DNA of 64,000 nucleotides, taken from NCBI RefSeq assembly GCF_004362715.1, contig NZ_SNYC01000005.1:125781-189780 (forward strand), in the 5' to 3' direction. A program made the translations under genes and the position numbers. The notes beneath the pieces were generated by a model. That model was not told the DNA's origin, did no database searches, and saw nothing but the letters and a program-made list of their open reading frames with translations. The DNA comes from Pedobacter metabolipauper. Its GTDB lineage: Bacteria; Bacteroidota; Bacteroidia; Sphingobacteriales; Sphingobacteriaceae. Of the stretch, positions 36,165-45,635 are shown piece after piece; within the stretch, counting starts at the first letter, position 1; each line of letters begins with the position of its first letter.

Positions 36165-36196
36165 CAAATATGGAATTGTTTTTGCAAAGCAGCAAA
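36165..36196 (-). promoter_or_regulatory. Putative trp leader promoter (TTTG, 20 nt, CATATTTG)
   Basis: Minus strand: TTTG at 36196-36193, 20-nt spacing, then CATATTTG (36172-36165), one mismatch to TAnnTTTG. Seven bases separate it from the leader-peptide ATG. Confidence 0.6.
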
Positions 36197-36218
36197 TCTT
36201 TCCTGAAAAAAAATCATT

Positions 36219-37061
36219 TTAATTGCGTTTTATAAAATCAATGGAATATTTATAAAGCTTATTCCAGCCAAAGATCATCTGGCTGATCATTCCAACATGC
36301 TTCTTATTTTTAATGACGTGCATCTCCGTACGGATCTTATGATCTGTTAATATTTTATTCAGGCGTTCCGACTGGATCTGTATTGCCGGATACGTTTTCT
36401 CTCCGTAAAAGATCAAATGTGGATTACGGATATAACTAACATAATTTAAAGGAGATCCTTTTGTCCAGATAGCAGGATCAGCTGAAAATGTGCGGATAAA
36501 GTTGTCATAATTTGCATCCTTTTCAGCTTTAGTCAGGTATTCATTCATATCAAGACCAAAAGCATCATCGAGGATCATTCCCTTTATAGGATTAGGCAAA
36601 CCTGCAGCCTTAAAGTATTTAGGGTCTGCATTGATCAGTTCAGCAAGATGTGCACCAGCAGAGTGCCCCATTAAAAAGATCCTCTTAGGGTTACCGCCAT
36701 AATTTTTAATGTTGTTCACCGTCCACTTTACTGCAGCTGCGCAATCTGTGGCCATTTGCTCATACTTGTAGTTCGGGGCAAGGCTGTAATTCAGGATCAC
36801 AGTTACCACACCTTTACGTGCAAAGTTTCTGCCCAGCCACCAATAGGTTTCTTTCTTACCGGTACTCCAGGAACCGCCGTGAATAAAGATGATCACATCC
36901 TGGGCCGTATCAACCTTTGTTTTGTGAAACACGTTCAGCTGCGTCCTGATGTTATTTACCTTGCCGGAATAGTCTATGTTCCTTTCTACTTTAACCTTTG
37001 CAGATGTGGTAAATGCCTGTCCTAAAAATGCAAGTAATGCGAGTAAAAAGGTAAACTTCAT
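36219..37061 (-). CDS. Secreted alpha/beta-hydrolase (esterase-like)
   Basis: 280 residues with an N-terminal signal peptide (FTFLLALLAFLGQAFTTSA). Alpha/beta-hydrolase fold: oxyanion segment IFIHGGSW near residue 80, nucleophile elbow GHSAGAH near 135, acid region around ILDDAFG/PHLIFYGEK and the catalytic His in KKHVGM near the C-terminus. The HGG plus GHSAG pattern fits the BD-FAE/carboxylesterase group (hormone-sensitive-lipase-like). Substrate unknown. It ends 23 bp before the trp leader promoter region and is preceded by an SDR gene (4-bp gap), so both may be one operon. Confidence 0.87.
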   Translation of the reverse strand: MKFTFLLALLAFLGQAFTTSAKVKVERNIDYSGKVNNIRTQLNVFHKTKVDTAQDVIIFIHGGSWSTGKKETYWWLGRNFARKGVVTVILNYSLAPNYKYEQMATDCAAAVKWTVNNIKNYGGNPKRIFLMGHSAGAHLAELINADPKYFKAAGLPNPIKGMILDDAFGLDMNEYLTKAEKDANYDNFIRTFSADPAIWTKGSPLNYVSYIRNPHLIFYGEKTYPAIQIQSERLNKILTDHKIRTEMHVIKNKKHVGMISQMIFGWNKLYKYSIDFIKRN

Positions 37062-37065
37062 GCAG

Positions 37066-37881
37066 CTATTTAATTAGGGCGTTCTTCTCCTTTGTAAAAT
37101 GATTAAACACCAGTTTATCGGCCAGGGCCGGCAATAATTTATTCAACCATACGGTCAGTTTACCTTGCCCGGTAATTACCATCGTGCGCTTTCTGGAGGC
37201 TATTCCATCTGCCATTAGGATGGCAACGGCTTCTGCAGTCATCATTTTATCTTCTTCCATACTGGTTTCTCCATGTGCTTCACCATCTTTAGACAGGGCG
37301 GCAACACGAATATTGGAAGTTGTAAAACCAGGGCAAGCCACCATCACATGCACACCTGTCTTTAGCAGTTCGGTGCGCAGGGACTCCATAAAACCATTCA
37401 TCGCAAATTTTGAGGCCGAATAACCGGTTCTGCCGGGTAAACCGCGGTAACCCGCAATAGAAGATACGCCAATTACACTGCCTTTGGTTTTTAAGATCTC
37501 AGGCAGCGCATACTTGGTACAATAAACCGTTCCCCAAAAGTTAACATCCATCAGGTTCTTTAGTACAGACAGGTCAACATCATTGAACAGTGCACGCATG
37601 GATAAACCAGCATTATTTACCAGGATATCTACTTTGTTAAAAGTAGCCAATGCTTGCTTAACTAAAAATTCACAATCTTCGGCTTTGCTTACATCTGCCT
37701 GAACGGCGATGGCCTTAATACCGAAGTTTTTTTCCAGTTCAGCAGTAATTTCACAAAGGGTAACGTACTGTCTTGCCGCAAGTACCAGGTTGGCACCCCG
37801 TTTGGCAAATTCTTCAGCACAAGCTTTGCCAATACCGGATGATGCGCCGGTAATAATGATCACTTTATTCTTAAAATCCAT
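37066..37881 (-). CDS. Short-chain dehydrogenase/reductase
   Basis: 271 residues, classical SDR. NAD(P)-binding TGASSGIGKACAEEF at residues 11-25, NNAGLSM near 92, catalytic Ser in IGVSSIAGYRG near 140 and Tyr-Lys in GYSASKFAM (YxxxK) near 155. A C-terminal extension has a short hydrophobic helix (WLNKLLPALADKL), as in membrane-associated SDRs such as DltE/YqjQ-like proteins. Substrate unknown. The adjacent esterase gene begins 4 bp downstream. Confidence 0.9.
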   Translation of the reverse strand: MDFKNKVIIITGASSGIGKACAEEFAKRGANLVLAARQYVTLCEITAELEKNFGIKAIAVQADVSKAEDCEFLVKQALATFNKVDILVNNAGLSMRALFNDVDLSVLKNLMDVNFWGTVYCTKYALPEILKTKGSVIGVSSIAGYRGLPGRTGYSASKFAMNGFMESLRTELLKTGVHVMVACPGFTTSNIRVAALSKDGEAHGETSMEEDKMMTAEAVAILMADGIASRKRTMVITGQGKLTVWLNKLLPALADKLVFNHFTKEKNALIK

Positions 37882-37924
37882 TTTGATGAGTTAAATGATG
37901 TTATTATTGAAATTGGTTTAAGGA

Positions 37925-38539
37925 TTACCTCATGGCAGTTTCATAGGGTACCCGGGTTACAATAGAACGGCCCAGGGTAATCTCATCTGCATATTCAAGC
38001 TCGCCGCCAAATGCTATACCTCTTGCAATTGTAGTAACCGGGATCTGAAAATCTTTGAGTCTTTTATACAGGTAAAAAATGGTAGTATCACCTTCCATGG
38101 TTGCACTCAGCGCCAATATAATCTCCTTAACCGGTGTAGTAGCCACCCGCTGAACCAGTGAATCTATAAAAAGGTCTGAAGGGCCAATGCCATCCATAGG
38201 AGAAATTAATCCGCCAAGCACGTGGTAAACGCCAAAGTACTGCCCCGTATTTTCCACAGCCATTACATCCCTGGTATCCTCAACCACACAGATGATCTCC
38301 TTTTCCCTTTTGCTGGCCGAGCAGATCTCACAAATATTGTGATCAGAAATATTATGACAGATGGTGCAGTGTTTGATCTCTTTTCTCAGCCTCACAATCG
38401 CATTTCCAAAATGCTCCACCTCCTCCTGCTCCTTGTTTAATAAGTGTAATACCAACCGAAGGGCAGTCTTTTGTCCAACGCCGGGTAATTTAGCAAACTC
38501 ACCAACAGCGTCTTCAAGCAGTTTAGAAGAAAAGTTCAT
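37925..38539 (-). CDS. recR: Recombination protein RecR
   Basis: 204 residues. RecR forms rings that help load RecA at gaps with RecO/RecF. N-terminal helix-hairpin-helix (AKLPGVGQKTALRLVLHLL), zinc finger CTICHNISDHNICEIC (four Cys, near 57-72), Toprim domain with ICVVEDTRDVMAVE and a Walker-like C-terminal segment (IARGIAFGGELEYADEITLG). TAAGTTTG lies four bases before its ATG. Confidence 0.96.
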   Translation of the reverse strand: MNFSSKLLEDAVGEFAKLPGVGQKTALRLVLHLLNKEQEEVEHFGNAIVRLRKEIKHCTICHNISDHNICEICSASKREKEIICVVEDTRDVMAVENTGQYFGVYHVLGGLISPMDGIGPSDLFIDSLVQRVATTPVKEIILALSATMEGDTTIFYLYKRLKDFQIPVTTIARGIAFGGELEYADEITLGRSIVTRVPYETAMR

Positions 38540-38543
38540 TTTA

Positions 38544-38551
38544 CAAACTTA
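38544..38551 (-). promoter_or_regulatory. recR promoter -7 box (TAAGTTTG)
   Basis: Minus-strand TAnnTTTG, four bases before the ATG at 38539; a leaderless transcript is predicted. Confidence 0.6.
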
Positions 38552-38668
38552 GAGAAATTCTGTAAGCATTTATAAATGCAGTCAAAAATTGAATCTTATT
38601 TTAATAATTGTGATAGGATTTGACTTTTAGAAGATGATTTTCTTACATTTAAAAGCTAAAATCAAACT

Positions 38669-40177
38669 ATGAGCCCGGCTATACTTTTATCTTTTTTAAT
38701 AGGCTATTTTTTGCTGCTGATCGTCATTGCGTTTGCAACATCAAAGAAGTCGTCAGACAATTCTACCTTTTTCATTGCAAACAGGAACTCTAAATGGTAT
38801 TTAGTGGCCTTTGGAATGATTGGTACCGCACTATCCGGAGTTACCTTTATCTCCGTTCCCGGAGAGGTTGGATCTCCGGCAGGTAACCAGTTCCAATACT
38901 TTCAATTTATAATAGGTAACGCGATTGGGTTTATCATTATAGCCACAGTCCTGCTCCCGCTTTATTACCGGATGAAGCTTACTTCCATTTACAGCTATAT
39001 TGAGCAGCGCCTGGGGTTTTACAGTTACAAAACGGCAGCATCAATATTCCTGATCAGCCGTACTATAGGTTCAGCTTTTAGATTGTACCTGGTGGTTATC
39101 GTTTTACAGCGGTTCATATTTGACAGCTATGGCATCCCCTTTTGGGCAACAGTATTGATCTCACTCATTCTGATCTGGTCATACACCTTTAAAGGCGGAC
39201 TTAAAACGATCATCATTACAGACACCCTGCAAACGTTTTTCCTGGTATTGTCTGTATTCTTAACGCTTTACTTCATTTGCAGCAGCCTGGATCTTGATAT
39301 TCCAAAAACCTTTGAAACGATAAAAAACAGCGGCTACTCGAAGATCTTCTTTTATGAAGATTTTCTAACGAGCAACTTCCACTTCAGCAAACAGCTGCTT
39401 GGCGGAATATTTGTTACCATTGCCATGACCGGTCTCGATCAGGATCTGATGCAGAAGAACCTGAGTATGAAGACCATTGGAGAAGCTCAAAAGAACATGT
39501 TTACATTTACTGGTGTATTTGTGGTATTGAACATCTTCTTTTTAAGCGTTGGGGCGTTATTGTATATCTATGCAACAAAGAATGGCATAGAGATTCCATT
39601 AGACCACGTGACAGGTAAACCAAGAACCGACTTTCTGTTCCCGGAGATCGCCTTTAACCATTTGAGCCTGATCCCTGGAATTGTGTTCATGCTTGGATTG
39701 ACCGCTGCTACTTTTGCCACTACCGACTCTGCCCTAACTGCTTTAACCACATCTTTTTGCGTAGACTTTCTGCAAATGGATAAAGGCGAAAATTCCAATT
39801 CAAAAGCATCTGTAAACAAAAGGCACCTGGTACATGTTGCATTCTCACTGCTGATGTTCGTGGTGATCATTGTATTTAATGCGCTTAATGATGAGTCTGT
39901 AGTAAAGGGAATATTTAAAGTTGCATCCTATACCTACGGCCCGCTGTTGGGGCTATATAGCTTTGGTCTTTTTGTAAAGAACAGGGGCTTACATGATAAA
40001 TTGGTTCCGTTTGTTTGTGTCATTTCTCCGGCATTATGCTATTTATTGAATGAGAATTCAGTACAATTGTTAGGAGGCTATAAGTTTAGCGTAGAATTGA
40101 TATTGGTTAACGGACTAATCACCTTTATCGGACTGTTACTGATCAGTAAAAAGACAGATCAGCAAACCAAATTTTAA
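38669..40177 (+). CDS. Sodium:solute symporter family protein
   Basis: 502 residues with about 13 transmembrane segments, the SSS layout. Family segments include FFIANRNSKWYLVAFGMIGT near residue 32, GVTFISVPGEVG, SYIEQRLGFYSYKTAASIFL and LGLTAATFATTDSALTALTTSF near 345, the sodium-site region. Substrate (sugar, amino acid or other) cannot be assigned. A LOG-family gene follows 13 bp downstream and is probably co-transcribed. Confidence 0.9.
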   Translation: MSPAILLSFLIGYFLLLIVIAFATSKKSSDNSTFFIANRNSKWYLVAFGMIGTALSGVTFISVPGEVGSPAGNQFQYFQFIIGNAIGFIIIATVLLPLYYRMKLTSIYSYIEQRLGFYSYKTAASIFLISRTIGSAFRLYLVVIVLQRFIFDSYGIPFWATVLISLILIWSYTFKGGLKTIIITDTLQTFFLVLSVFLTLYFICSSLDLDIPKTFETIKNSGYSKIFFYEDFLTSNFHFSKQLLGGIFVTIAMTGLDQDLMQKNLSMKTIGEAQKNMFTFTGVFVVLNIFFLSVGALLYIYATKNGIEIPLDHVTGKPRTDFLFPEIAFNHLSLIPGIVFMLGLTAATFATTDSALTALTTSFCVDFLQMDKGENSNSKASVNKRHLVHVAFSLLMFVVIIVFNALNDESVVKGIFKVASYTYGPLLGLYSFGLFVKNRGLHDKLVPFVCVISPALCYLLNENSVQLLGGYKFSVELILVNGLITFIGLLLISKKTDQQTKF

Positions 40178-40190
40178 TAGAATATCGAAG

Positions 40191-40898
40191 ATGACAAGTG
40201 AAGAGAAAATAAGAAGTGCGTTTGAAAACAAAAACTGGCAGGAAATAAAAGTTACAGATTCCTGGCAGATCTTTAAAATAATGGCCGAGTTTGTTGACGG
40301 CTTTGAGAAACTGGCAAAAATAGGACCCTGTGTATCCATATTTGGTTCAGCAAGAACAGCAGAAACCAATCCATATTATGAGATTGCTGTTGAATGCGGT
40401 CGTTTGCTTACTGAGCGTGGCTATGGGGTAATTACAGGCGGTGGCCCGGGTATTATGGAAGCAGGTAATAAAGGAGCTCATCTAAACGGCGGTAAATCTG
40501 TTGGTCTAAATATCGAACTTCCTTTTGAGCAGTTCCACAACAAATATATTGATCACAATAAGTTACTGGAATTTGACTACTTTTTTATCCGTAAGGTAAT
40601 GTTCATGAAGTACTCACAAGGATTTATTGTATTACCAGGAGGAATGGGTACAATGGATGAGCTTTTTGAAGCGATCACACTGATCCAAACCGGAAAAATT
40701 GCCAGGTTCCCGATCGTACTGGTCGGTAAAGCGTATTGGGGTGGACTGGTAGACTGGATTAAAAGTACCATGCTGCAAAAGGAGCACAACATTCATGAAG
40801 AAGATCTGAATCTTTTCAGATTGGTAGATACAGCTGAAGAAGCAACAGAACACATCTTCAGATTCTATGAAAAGTACGTACTGAAACCAAATTTCTAG
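40191..40898 (+). CDS. LOG family protein (nucleoside 5'-monophosphate phosphoribohydrolase)
   Basis: 235 residues, Rossmann fold. The LOG signature PGGMGTMDELFEAITLIQTG lies near residues 146-165 and the phosphate loop GGGPGIMEAGNKGA near 84. LOG proteins cleave nucleoside monophosphates to base and ribose phosphate (cytokinin activation in plants; the bacterial substrate varies). Its stop codon shares the palindrome CTAG (40895-40898) with the stop of the convergent DUF502 gene. Confidence 0.9.
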   Translation: MTSEEKIRSAFENKNWQEIKVTDSWQIFKIMAEFVDGFEKLAKIGPCVSIFGSARTAETNPYYEIAVECGRLLTERGYGVITGGGPGIMEAGNKGAHLNGGKSVGLNIELPFEQFHNKYIDHNKLLEFDYFFIRKVMFMKYSQGFIVLPGGMGTMDELFEAITLIQTGKIARFPIVLVGKAYWGGLVDWIKSTMLQKEHNIHEEDLNLFRLVDTAEEATEHIFRFYEKYVLKPNF

Positions 40899-41488
40899 CT
40901 AAAATGGCTCACTCCGCCAGATACAACTAATTTCATGGCATCGGCGGCGCTCATTTCCAGTGGTTTGATCTTTTCGTTCTTCACCACATAGACTTGTCCG
41001 GCAAAGGAATACGAAAATGGAAAATATACGATGGATTCGCCCGGCAATCCAATGCCTGATAAATCACTCTGCGTTAAAAAACCAATCCGTTTAAGGTCCC
41101 CTTCTACCTCAACCAGAACGGGACTGTTAAATTTCTTCTCATCACCCACAAAAGCTTCAGTAAGATCTTTAATGGAAGAATAGATGAAATTAACAATCGG
41201 AAGCCGATCCAATGCACGTTTAAACCAATTGTACATGGGTTCGGTTACAAAGTAGGTAACAAAGATACCGGCAGAAAGAATGATGGATATCACAAGCACC
41301 AACCCCAATCCGGGAATATTCCTGCTTGCCCCGGTTTTAGGATCAACACCCAAAATATTGTTTACATTAACCCAGCTATCTACTGTAGTAACTGCCCAGA
41401 TAACAATAAAAATACTCAGTGCGATGGGCAGCACAATCAATAACCCTTTAATCAGGTAATTTAATAAAGCCCTACCAATTCTATTCAT
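40895..41488 (-). CDS. DUF502 family membrane protein
   Basis: 197 residues. Two transmembrane segments (about 10-32 and 55-80) and a soluble C-terminal domain with FIYSSIKDLTEAF, VLVEVEGDLKRIGFLTQ and ESIVYFPFSYSFAGQVYVV, the DUF502 pattern. Function unknown. It begins 9 bp after the murF-alr stop, so the two probably share a transcript. Confidence 0.88.
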   Translation of the reverse strand: MNRIGRALLNYLIKGLLIVLPIALSIFIVIWAVTTVDSWVNVNNILGVDPKTGASRNIPGLGLVLVISIILSAGIFVTYFVTEPMYNWFKRALDRLPIVNFIYSSIKDLTEAFVGDEKKFNSPVLVEVEGDLKRIGFLTQSDLSGIGLPGESIVYFPFSYSFAGQVYVVKNEKIKPLEMSAADAMKLVVSGGVSHFS

Positions 41489-41497
41489 GCTGCAAAA

Positions 41498-43957
41498 CTA
41501 CTCATAAAAATACACCCGTTTAACCCTTTGCGAGATATTTGTGAGGATCTCATACGGAATGGTATCGATCTGACTGGCTAATTGGGCAATAGTTAGCGTC
41601 CCATTAAACACAATAACTTCATCACCAGTGTTAACATCCATACCGGTCACATCAAGCATACACATATCCATGCAGATCACGCCCACAGTAGGAACAGGTT
41701 TACCATGAATGAGCATCTGCCCAATACCATTACCAAATTTCCGGTTGTATCCATCAGCATAACCAATTTTTACAGTGGCAATACTCCCGCCATCCGGCAA
41801 ACTGCCTTTACGGCTATAACCTATGGTCTCATTGGGTTTAATCTGTTTAACCTGCGTCACCGTAGTCTTTAAAACGGCTACCGTCTGCAGGCCTTTATTA
41901 TTAACCAGGGCGCCATCAAAGCCATATAGGCCAATTCCAATCCTTACCATATCCAACTGTGCATTGGGATGCCTGGAAATGCCAGAGGTATTGGAAATGT
42001 GCCTGATGAATGAATATCCCAACCCCTTCTCAATCTGATCAGTGATCACGGCGAACCTATCGATCTGATGTTTTGTAAAATCATCATGAAGTTCATTTTC
42101 ACTGCCTACCAGGTGAGAAAAGACCGACACGACCTTTACTTTTTTAAGTTCATTTAAATAAGTCAGCAAGTCTGTCAGATCAGATTCTTCAAAACCCAGA
42201 CGATGCATTCCGGTATCTATTTTAAGATGGACAGGATAATCATATTCATTATCGTTTAAGAACAGGCTAAAGCTTTTTAAGATCTCCAGATTGTATAGCT
42301 CAGGTTCCAGATGATGCTTAACAATGGCGTCAAAGGCAGAAGGTTCAGGGCTCATTACCATAATTGGCATGGTAATTCCAGCTTTTCTTAAGGATATGCC
42401 TTCATCTGCATAGGCAACGGCAAGGTAATCTACTTTATGATATTGCAGCAGGTTGGCAATTTCAAAGCTACCGCTTCCATAAGAAAAGGCTTTAACCATG
42501 GCCATGATCTTAACCTCAGGACGGAGTTTGCTCTTGTAAAACTGCAGGTTCCCGGCCAGCGCATTTAAATCTATTTCCAGAACAGTATCATGGATCTTCT
42601 GGGTAATTAATTTGCTGATCCGCTCAAATTCAAACCTCCTGGCTCCTTTAACCAGGATGGTTTCATTCATAAAATGTAACGAAGGAAAATCCGCTATAAA
42701 AGATTGGGTGCTTTCAAAAAATGAAGCTTCCATTTCAAAGAATTCTGCACAGGCAGAAATACGGGGACCGATCCCAATTAACCGGTTCAGGTTTTTCTGT
42801 TTAAGTAAATCAGCAATTTCATGGTAAAGGATCTCATCATTCTTACCGGTTTCATACAGATCGGACAGGATCAGGGTTTTCTTTGGATGCTGGTTTTGAA
42901 GATTTAGAAAATCAAGGGCAATGGCCAAAGAAGAAATATCCGCACTGTACGAATCGTCGATCACAGAACATTGGTTGATGCCATTTTTAAGTTCCAGGCG
43001 CATACCGACCAGCGTTAGTTTCTCCAAACGCAAATCGGCCTCTTCAGGTGTATAACCCAGGGCCAGTAAGGTTGCCCAGCAAATGATCCCATTCTCTACA
43101 GATGCCCTATCGCGAAAAGGGATGAGGCATTCTATTTCTTGTCCTTTAAAATTTGCACGGATGTAATTTCTGCCATCTATAGGCTCTATGAATAAGATCT
43201 GCAGATCAGCTTTTTGTTTCTGGCTCCAGGAGAATTTTAATTTACCGGGTAGGTCATTGATACTAAAACCCTCGGTGTAATCCGGAGAGTAGATCAGCAG
43301 TTCTGCATCCTTAAAGAGTTTTAATTTTTCTGTAAGCTTCTCTTTGTGTGAAGAGAACCCTTCCGCATGCGCCTCTCCTATATTGGTCAGTATCCCAATC
43401 TCAGGTTTGATAACTGCGGCTAGGCTATCCATTTCGCCATTCTTCGAAATCCCGGCTTCAAAAATACCCATGGTATGTTCAGGCTCAATTTGCCAAACCG
43501 ATAAGGGTACGCCAATCTGGGAATTGAAGCTTTTCGGACTGCGGATGATGTTAAAATCAGCCGCAAGAAGCTGATAAAGCCACTCCTTAACAATGGTTTT
43601 ACCATTACTACCGGTAATGGCCAAAACTTTTAAATCGTGCTGTCTGCGTCTGTAGCCAGCTAAGATCTGCAAGGCGGCCAACACATCCGTAACAATCAAA
43701 AAATTGGCATCACTGAAAAGCGCTGCATATGAAGGATCACTGATTACAAAATTCCTGATCCCGTTTAAATACGCATCTGCAAGGTAGGTATGTCCGTCTC
43801 TTTTTGCCTGTAATGCAAAGAACAAAGATTCTTCCGGATCGATAACGATCCTGCTGTCAATAACCAGCTTTGTAATTACCGGTTCATTTATTCTTAAAAC
43901 TGGTTTCGCATTTAAGATATCAGCAATCGTTGAAATGGTATACACAGGATGGATCAT
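41498..43957 (-). CDS. MurF / alanine racemase fusion
   Basis: 819 residues in two enzymes. Residues 1 to about 450 are a Mur ligase (UDP-MurNAc-tripeptide:D-Ala-D-Ala ligase) with ATP loop VLAITGSNGKTIVKEW and GIFEAGISKNGEMD. Residues from about 456 are a PLP alanine racemase: EIDLNALAGNLQFYKSKL, the PLP Lys in MAMVKAFSYGSG near 487, catalytic Tyr in TIGYSRKGSLPDGG near 714 and VGVICMDMCMLDVT. The fusion is known in Bacteroidota and links supply of D-Ala to its use in the peptidoglycan precursor. TAATTTTG lies four bases before the ATG. Confidence 0.96.
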   Translation of the reverse strand: MIHPVYTISTIADILNAKPVLRINEPVITKLVIDSRIVIDPEESLFFALQAKRDGHTYLADAYLNGIRNFVISDPSYAALFSDANFLIVTDVLAALQILAGYRRRQHDLKVLAITGSNGKTIVKEWLYQLLAADFNIIRSPKSFNSQIGVPLSVWQIEPEHTMGIFEAGISKNGEMDSLAAVIKPEIGILTNIGEAHAEGFSSHKEKLTEKLKLFKDAELLIYSPDYTEGFSINDLPGKLKFSWSQKQKADLQILFIEPIDGRNYIRANFKGQEIECLIPFRDRASVENGIICWATLLALGYTPEEADLRLEKLTLVGMRLELKNGINQCSVIDDSYSADISSLAIALDFLNLQNQHPKKTLILSDLYETGKNDEILYHEIADLLKQKNLNRLIGIGPRISACAEFFEMEASFFESTQSFIADFPSLHFMNETILVKGARRFEFERISKLITQKIHDTVLEIDLNALAGNLQFYKSKLRPEVKIMAMVKAFSYGSGSFEIANLLQYHKVDYLAVAYADEGISLRKAGITMPIMVMSPEPSAFDAIVKHHLEPELYNLEILKSFSLFLNDNEYDYPVHLKIDTGMHRLGFEESDLTDLLTYLNELKKVKVVSVFSHLVGSENELHDDFTKHQIDRFAVITDQIEKGLGYSFIRHISNTSGISRHPNAQLDMVRIGIGLYGFDGALVNNKGLQTVAVLKTTVTQVKQIKPNETIGYSRKGSLPDGGSIATVKIGYADGYNRKFGNGIGQMLIHGKPVPTVGVICMDMCMLDVTGMDVNTGDEVIVFNGTLTIAQLASQIDTIPYEILTNISQRVKRVYFYE

Positions 43958-43961
43958 AGAT

Positions 43962-43969
43962 CAAAATTA
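43962..43969 (-). promoter_or_regulatory. murF-alr promoter -7 box (TAATTTTG)
   Basis: Minus-strand TAnnTTTG, four bases before ATG 43957. Confidence 0.6.
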
Positions 43970-44000
43970 ACCTTTTGCCGGAAGTGTAGCAAATCTGTAT

Positions 44001-45245
44001 TTATTTAAAGCCAAATATCAACGGAAATATGAAAGTCACAATAATTGTCCATACAAAATAAATCGGCAGATAAGAAGCAATGGCTTTTCCTACGTTGATG
44101 ACATCTGCTTTTTTCGAAAGCACCTTAAAAAGCTGCGTAGTTACCAAAAGTAGATTGATCAGGATTAAGACGTTGCCCCCCAGAACAGCAGCCCGGTTTG
44201 GTGTAATTCCCCATTCTGAGATCCGGAGTATAATCGCAGAAAGTGCAACACTATTAACAATGATGGTAACCACAGAGAGCACAAAAAGAATCCAGATTTG
44301 CATATAGCTTTTAGTTGATCTGGATATTTCAGCAACAGAAAAGAAAATAATGGCCATAACACCGATTAACAGCGCGTTAAAAATCATTAGAAAATCCCGG
44401 TTGTTGTAAGGGTTCTTACCAGAATAAACAATGGCAATAAGATAAACCACCAGCATGATGAGTACCAGCGGACTGAATAATTTAGCGATTACCGGAGAAA
44501 CTTTACCTACCAGCTGTGGATTGGTCTGGGTAAGGTAAGTGCCTATAATTGGTGCAGCAGCAAGCCCCATAACAACAATATTCTGGGAATAAAACCTTTC
44601 AATATGAAAGCCGATCAGTGAAAACAGGCCAATGGTTATACCAGTCATAATCCCTCCGGCTATGAGGATTAGCGTTGTAATGACCACCAGATCGCCGTTA
44701 TATTTTAAAAAGCCCAACCGCCTCTCGTCCTTATTTTTCTGATCACCAGTAAATGCAAAACCCAGTACAGACCATAAAAACAACAGTAAATGAACGCAAG
44801 ATAAGATCAGGGTATCACTTTTCTTAACATCAGGAAGCAAGTTGATAAAAATCAGGCCGGTAAGAACTGCACCGATAGAAAAAGCAATTTTAGGGCTTGA
44901 TAATTTATTCTTCCAGGCAAAGTAAACGGTCAGCAGCGGAAAAACGACAAAGCCAACATTCCTGGGATAGAAAAAGTCTTCATTTATAGCGAAAATAGAC
45001 GGCAGCTTTGCAATAAGTCCTGCAATCAGTGCCGCAATGATCACGAATACCAATTCTCTGCCTGTGCCCCAACTGATGCGGTCACTTTCAAAATTTAATC
45101 TTTCATGCCAGAAATCAGCAGCAGTGCCGCCCTTAAGTTCCGGATATAACAAATCAAATTCCCGTTTAAAAGACACTTTGTTGGTCCGGTAAATCTTTTC
45201 AAGTTGCCCTGGATCATTCAGATGGGCAAATATTTTATCTTTCAT
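44001..45245 (-). CDS. Polytopic membrane protein, DUF4153-like
   Basis: 414 residues. A soluble N-terminal part (about 1-60, HLNDPGQLEKIYRTNKVSF) is followed by 11-12 hydrophobic segments to the C-terminus. The repeated hydrophobic blocks and the IIAALIAGLIAKLPSIF opening resemble DUF4153 proteins of Bacteroidota; I cannot confirm the family without a profile. Third gene in a minus-strand group of three membrane proteins (gap to the previous gene 51 bp), likely under the operator-like region at 46.2 kb. Confidence 0.6.
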   Translation of the reverse strand: MKDKIFAHLNDPGQLEKIYRTNKVSFKREFDLLYPELKGGTAADFWHERLNFESDRISWGTGRELVFVIIAALIAGLIAKLPSIFAINEDFFYPRNVGFVVFPLLTVYFAWKNKLSSPKIAFSIGAVLTGLIFINLLPDVKKSDTLILSCVHLLLFLWSVLGFAFTGDQKNKDERRLGFLKYNGDLVVITTLILIAGGIMTGITIGLFSLIGFHIERFYSQNIVVMGLAAAPIIGTYLTQTNPQLVGKVSPVIAKLFSPLVLIMLVVYLIAIVYSGKNPYNNRDFLMIFNALLIGVMAIIFFSVAEISRSTKSYMQIWILFVLSVVTIIVNSVALSAIILRISEWGITPNRAAVLGGNVLILINLLLVTTQLFKVLSKKADVINVGKAIASYLPIYFVWTIIVTFIFPLIFGFK

Positions 45246-45296
45246 GAGTTATATTTTAATCAAAATCTTTAATACAATACGAATCAGACCAATCGG

Positions 45297-45635
45297 TTAG
45301 TCCCACAATGTGCCATCCAATCCTAAAACAGTGCCCAGCCAAAGTGCAATGACGTATACAATCAGACACAATATATTTACCGATATCTTTCTCCAGCCCC
45401 CCATGTTGCGCAAAGGGTCCATCAAGTGATAAAATAAAGCGCCCATTGCACCAGCTAACGTAACAATGATCAATGGTCTGATCATCCAGAATTTCGGCCA
45501 TGCCGGGTTAGGTTCTCCAGCTTGAAGCAAAAAAAATGCAATCAGAATTAAAGCCAGTCCGGCACCCAGCAGAATCCGTTTAGCCAATGAAGCAGAATGA
45601 GTCGTTTGTGTTGTTAAATTGTTTGTCCGTGTCAT
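45297..45635 (-). CDS. Small membrane protein, unknown
   Basis: 112 residues, three or four hydrophobic segments (about 20-40, 52-68, 84-103). Not recognised. The N-terminus is polar and Thr-rich (TRTNNLTTQTTHSASLAK). A different overlapping frame (45256-45501) has no membrane or other coding character and is rejected. Placed between two other membrane-protein genes on the same strand, so a shared role is likely but unknown. Confidence 0.75.
   Translation of the reverse strand: MTRTNNLTTQTTHSASLAKRILLGAGLALILIAFFLLQAGEPNPAWPKFWMIRPLIIVTLAGAMGALFYHLMDPLRNMGGWRKISVNILCLIVYVIALWLGTVLGLDGTLWD

Noticed and set aside
45256..45501. Alternative 81-residue frame overlapping the small membrane protein gene
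   Set aside because: It overlaps the 112-residue frame 45297-45635, which has clear transmembrane segments; this one has no recognisable feature.
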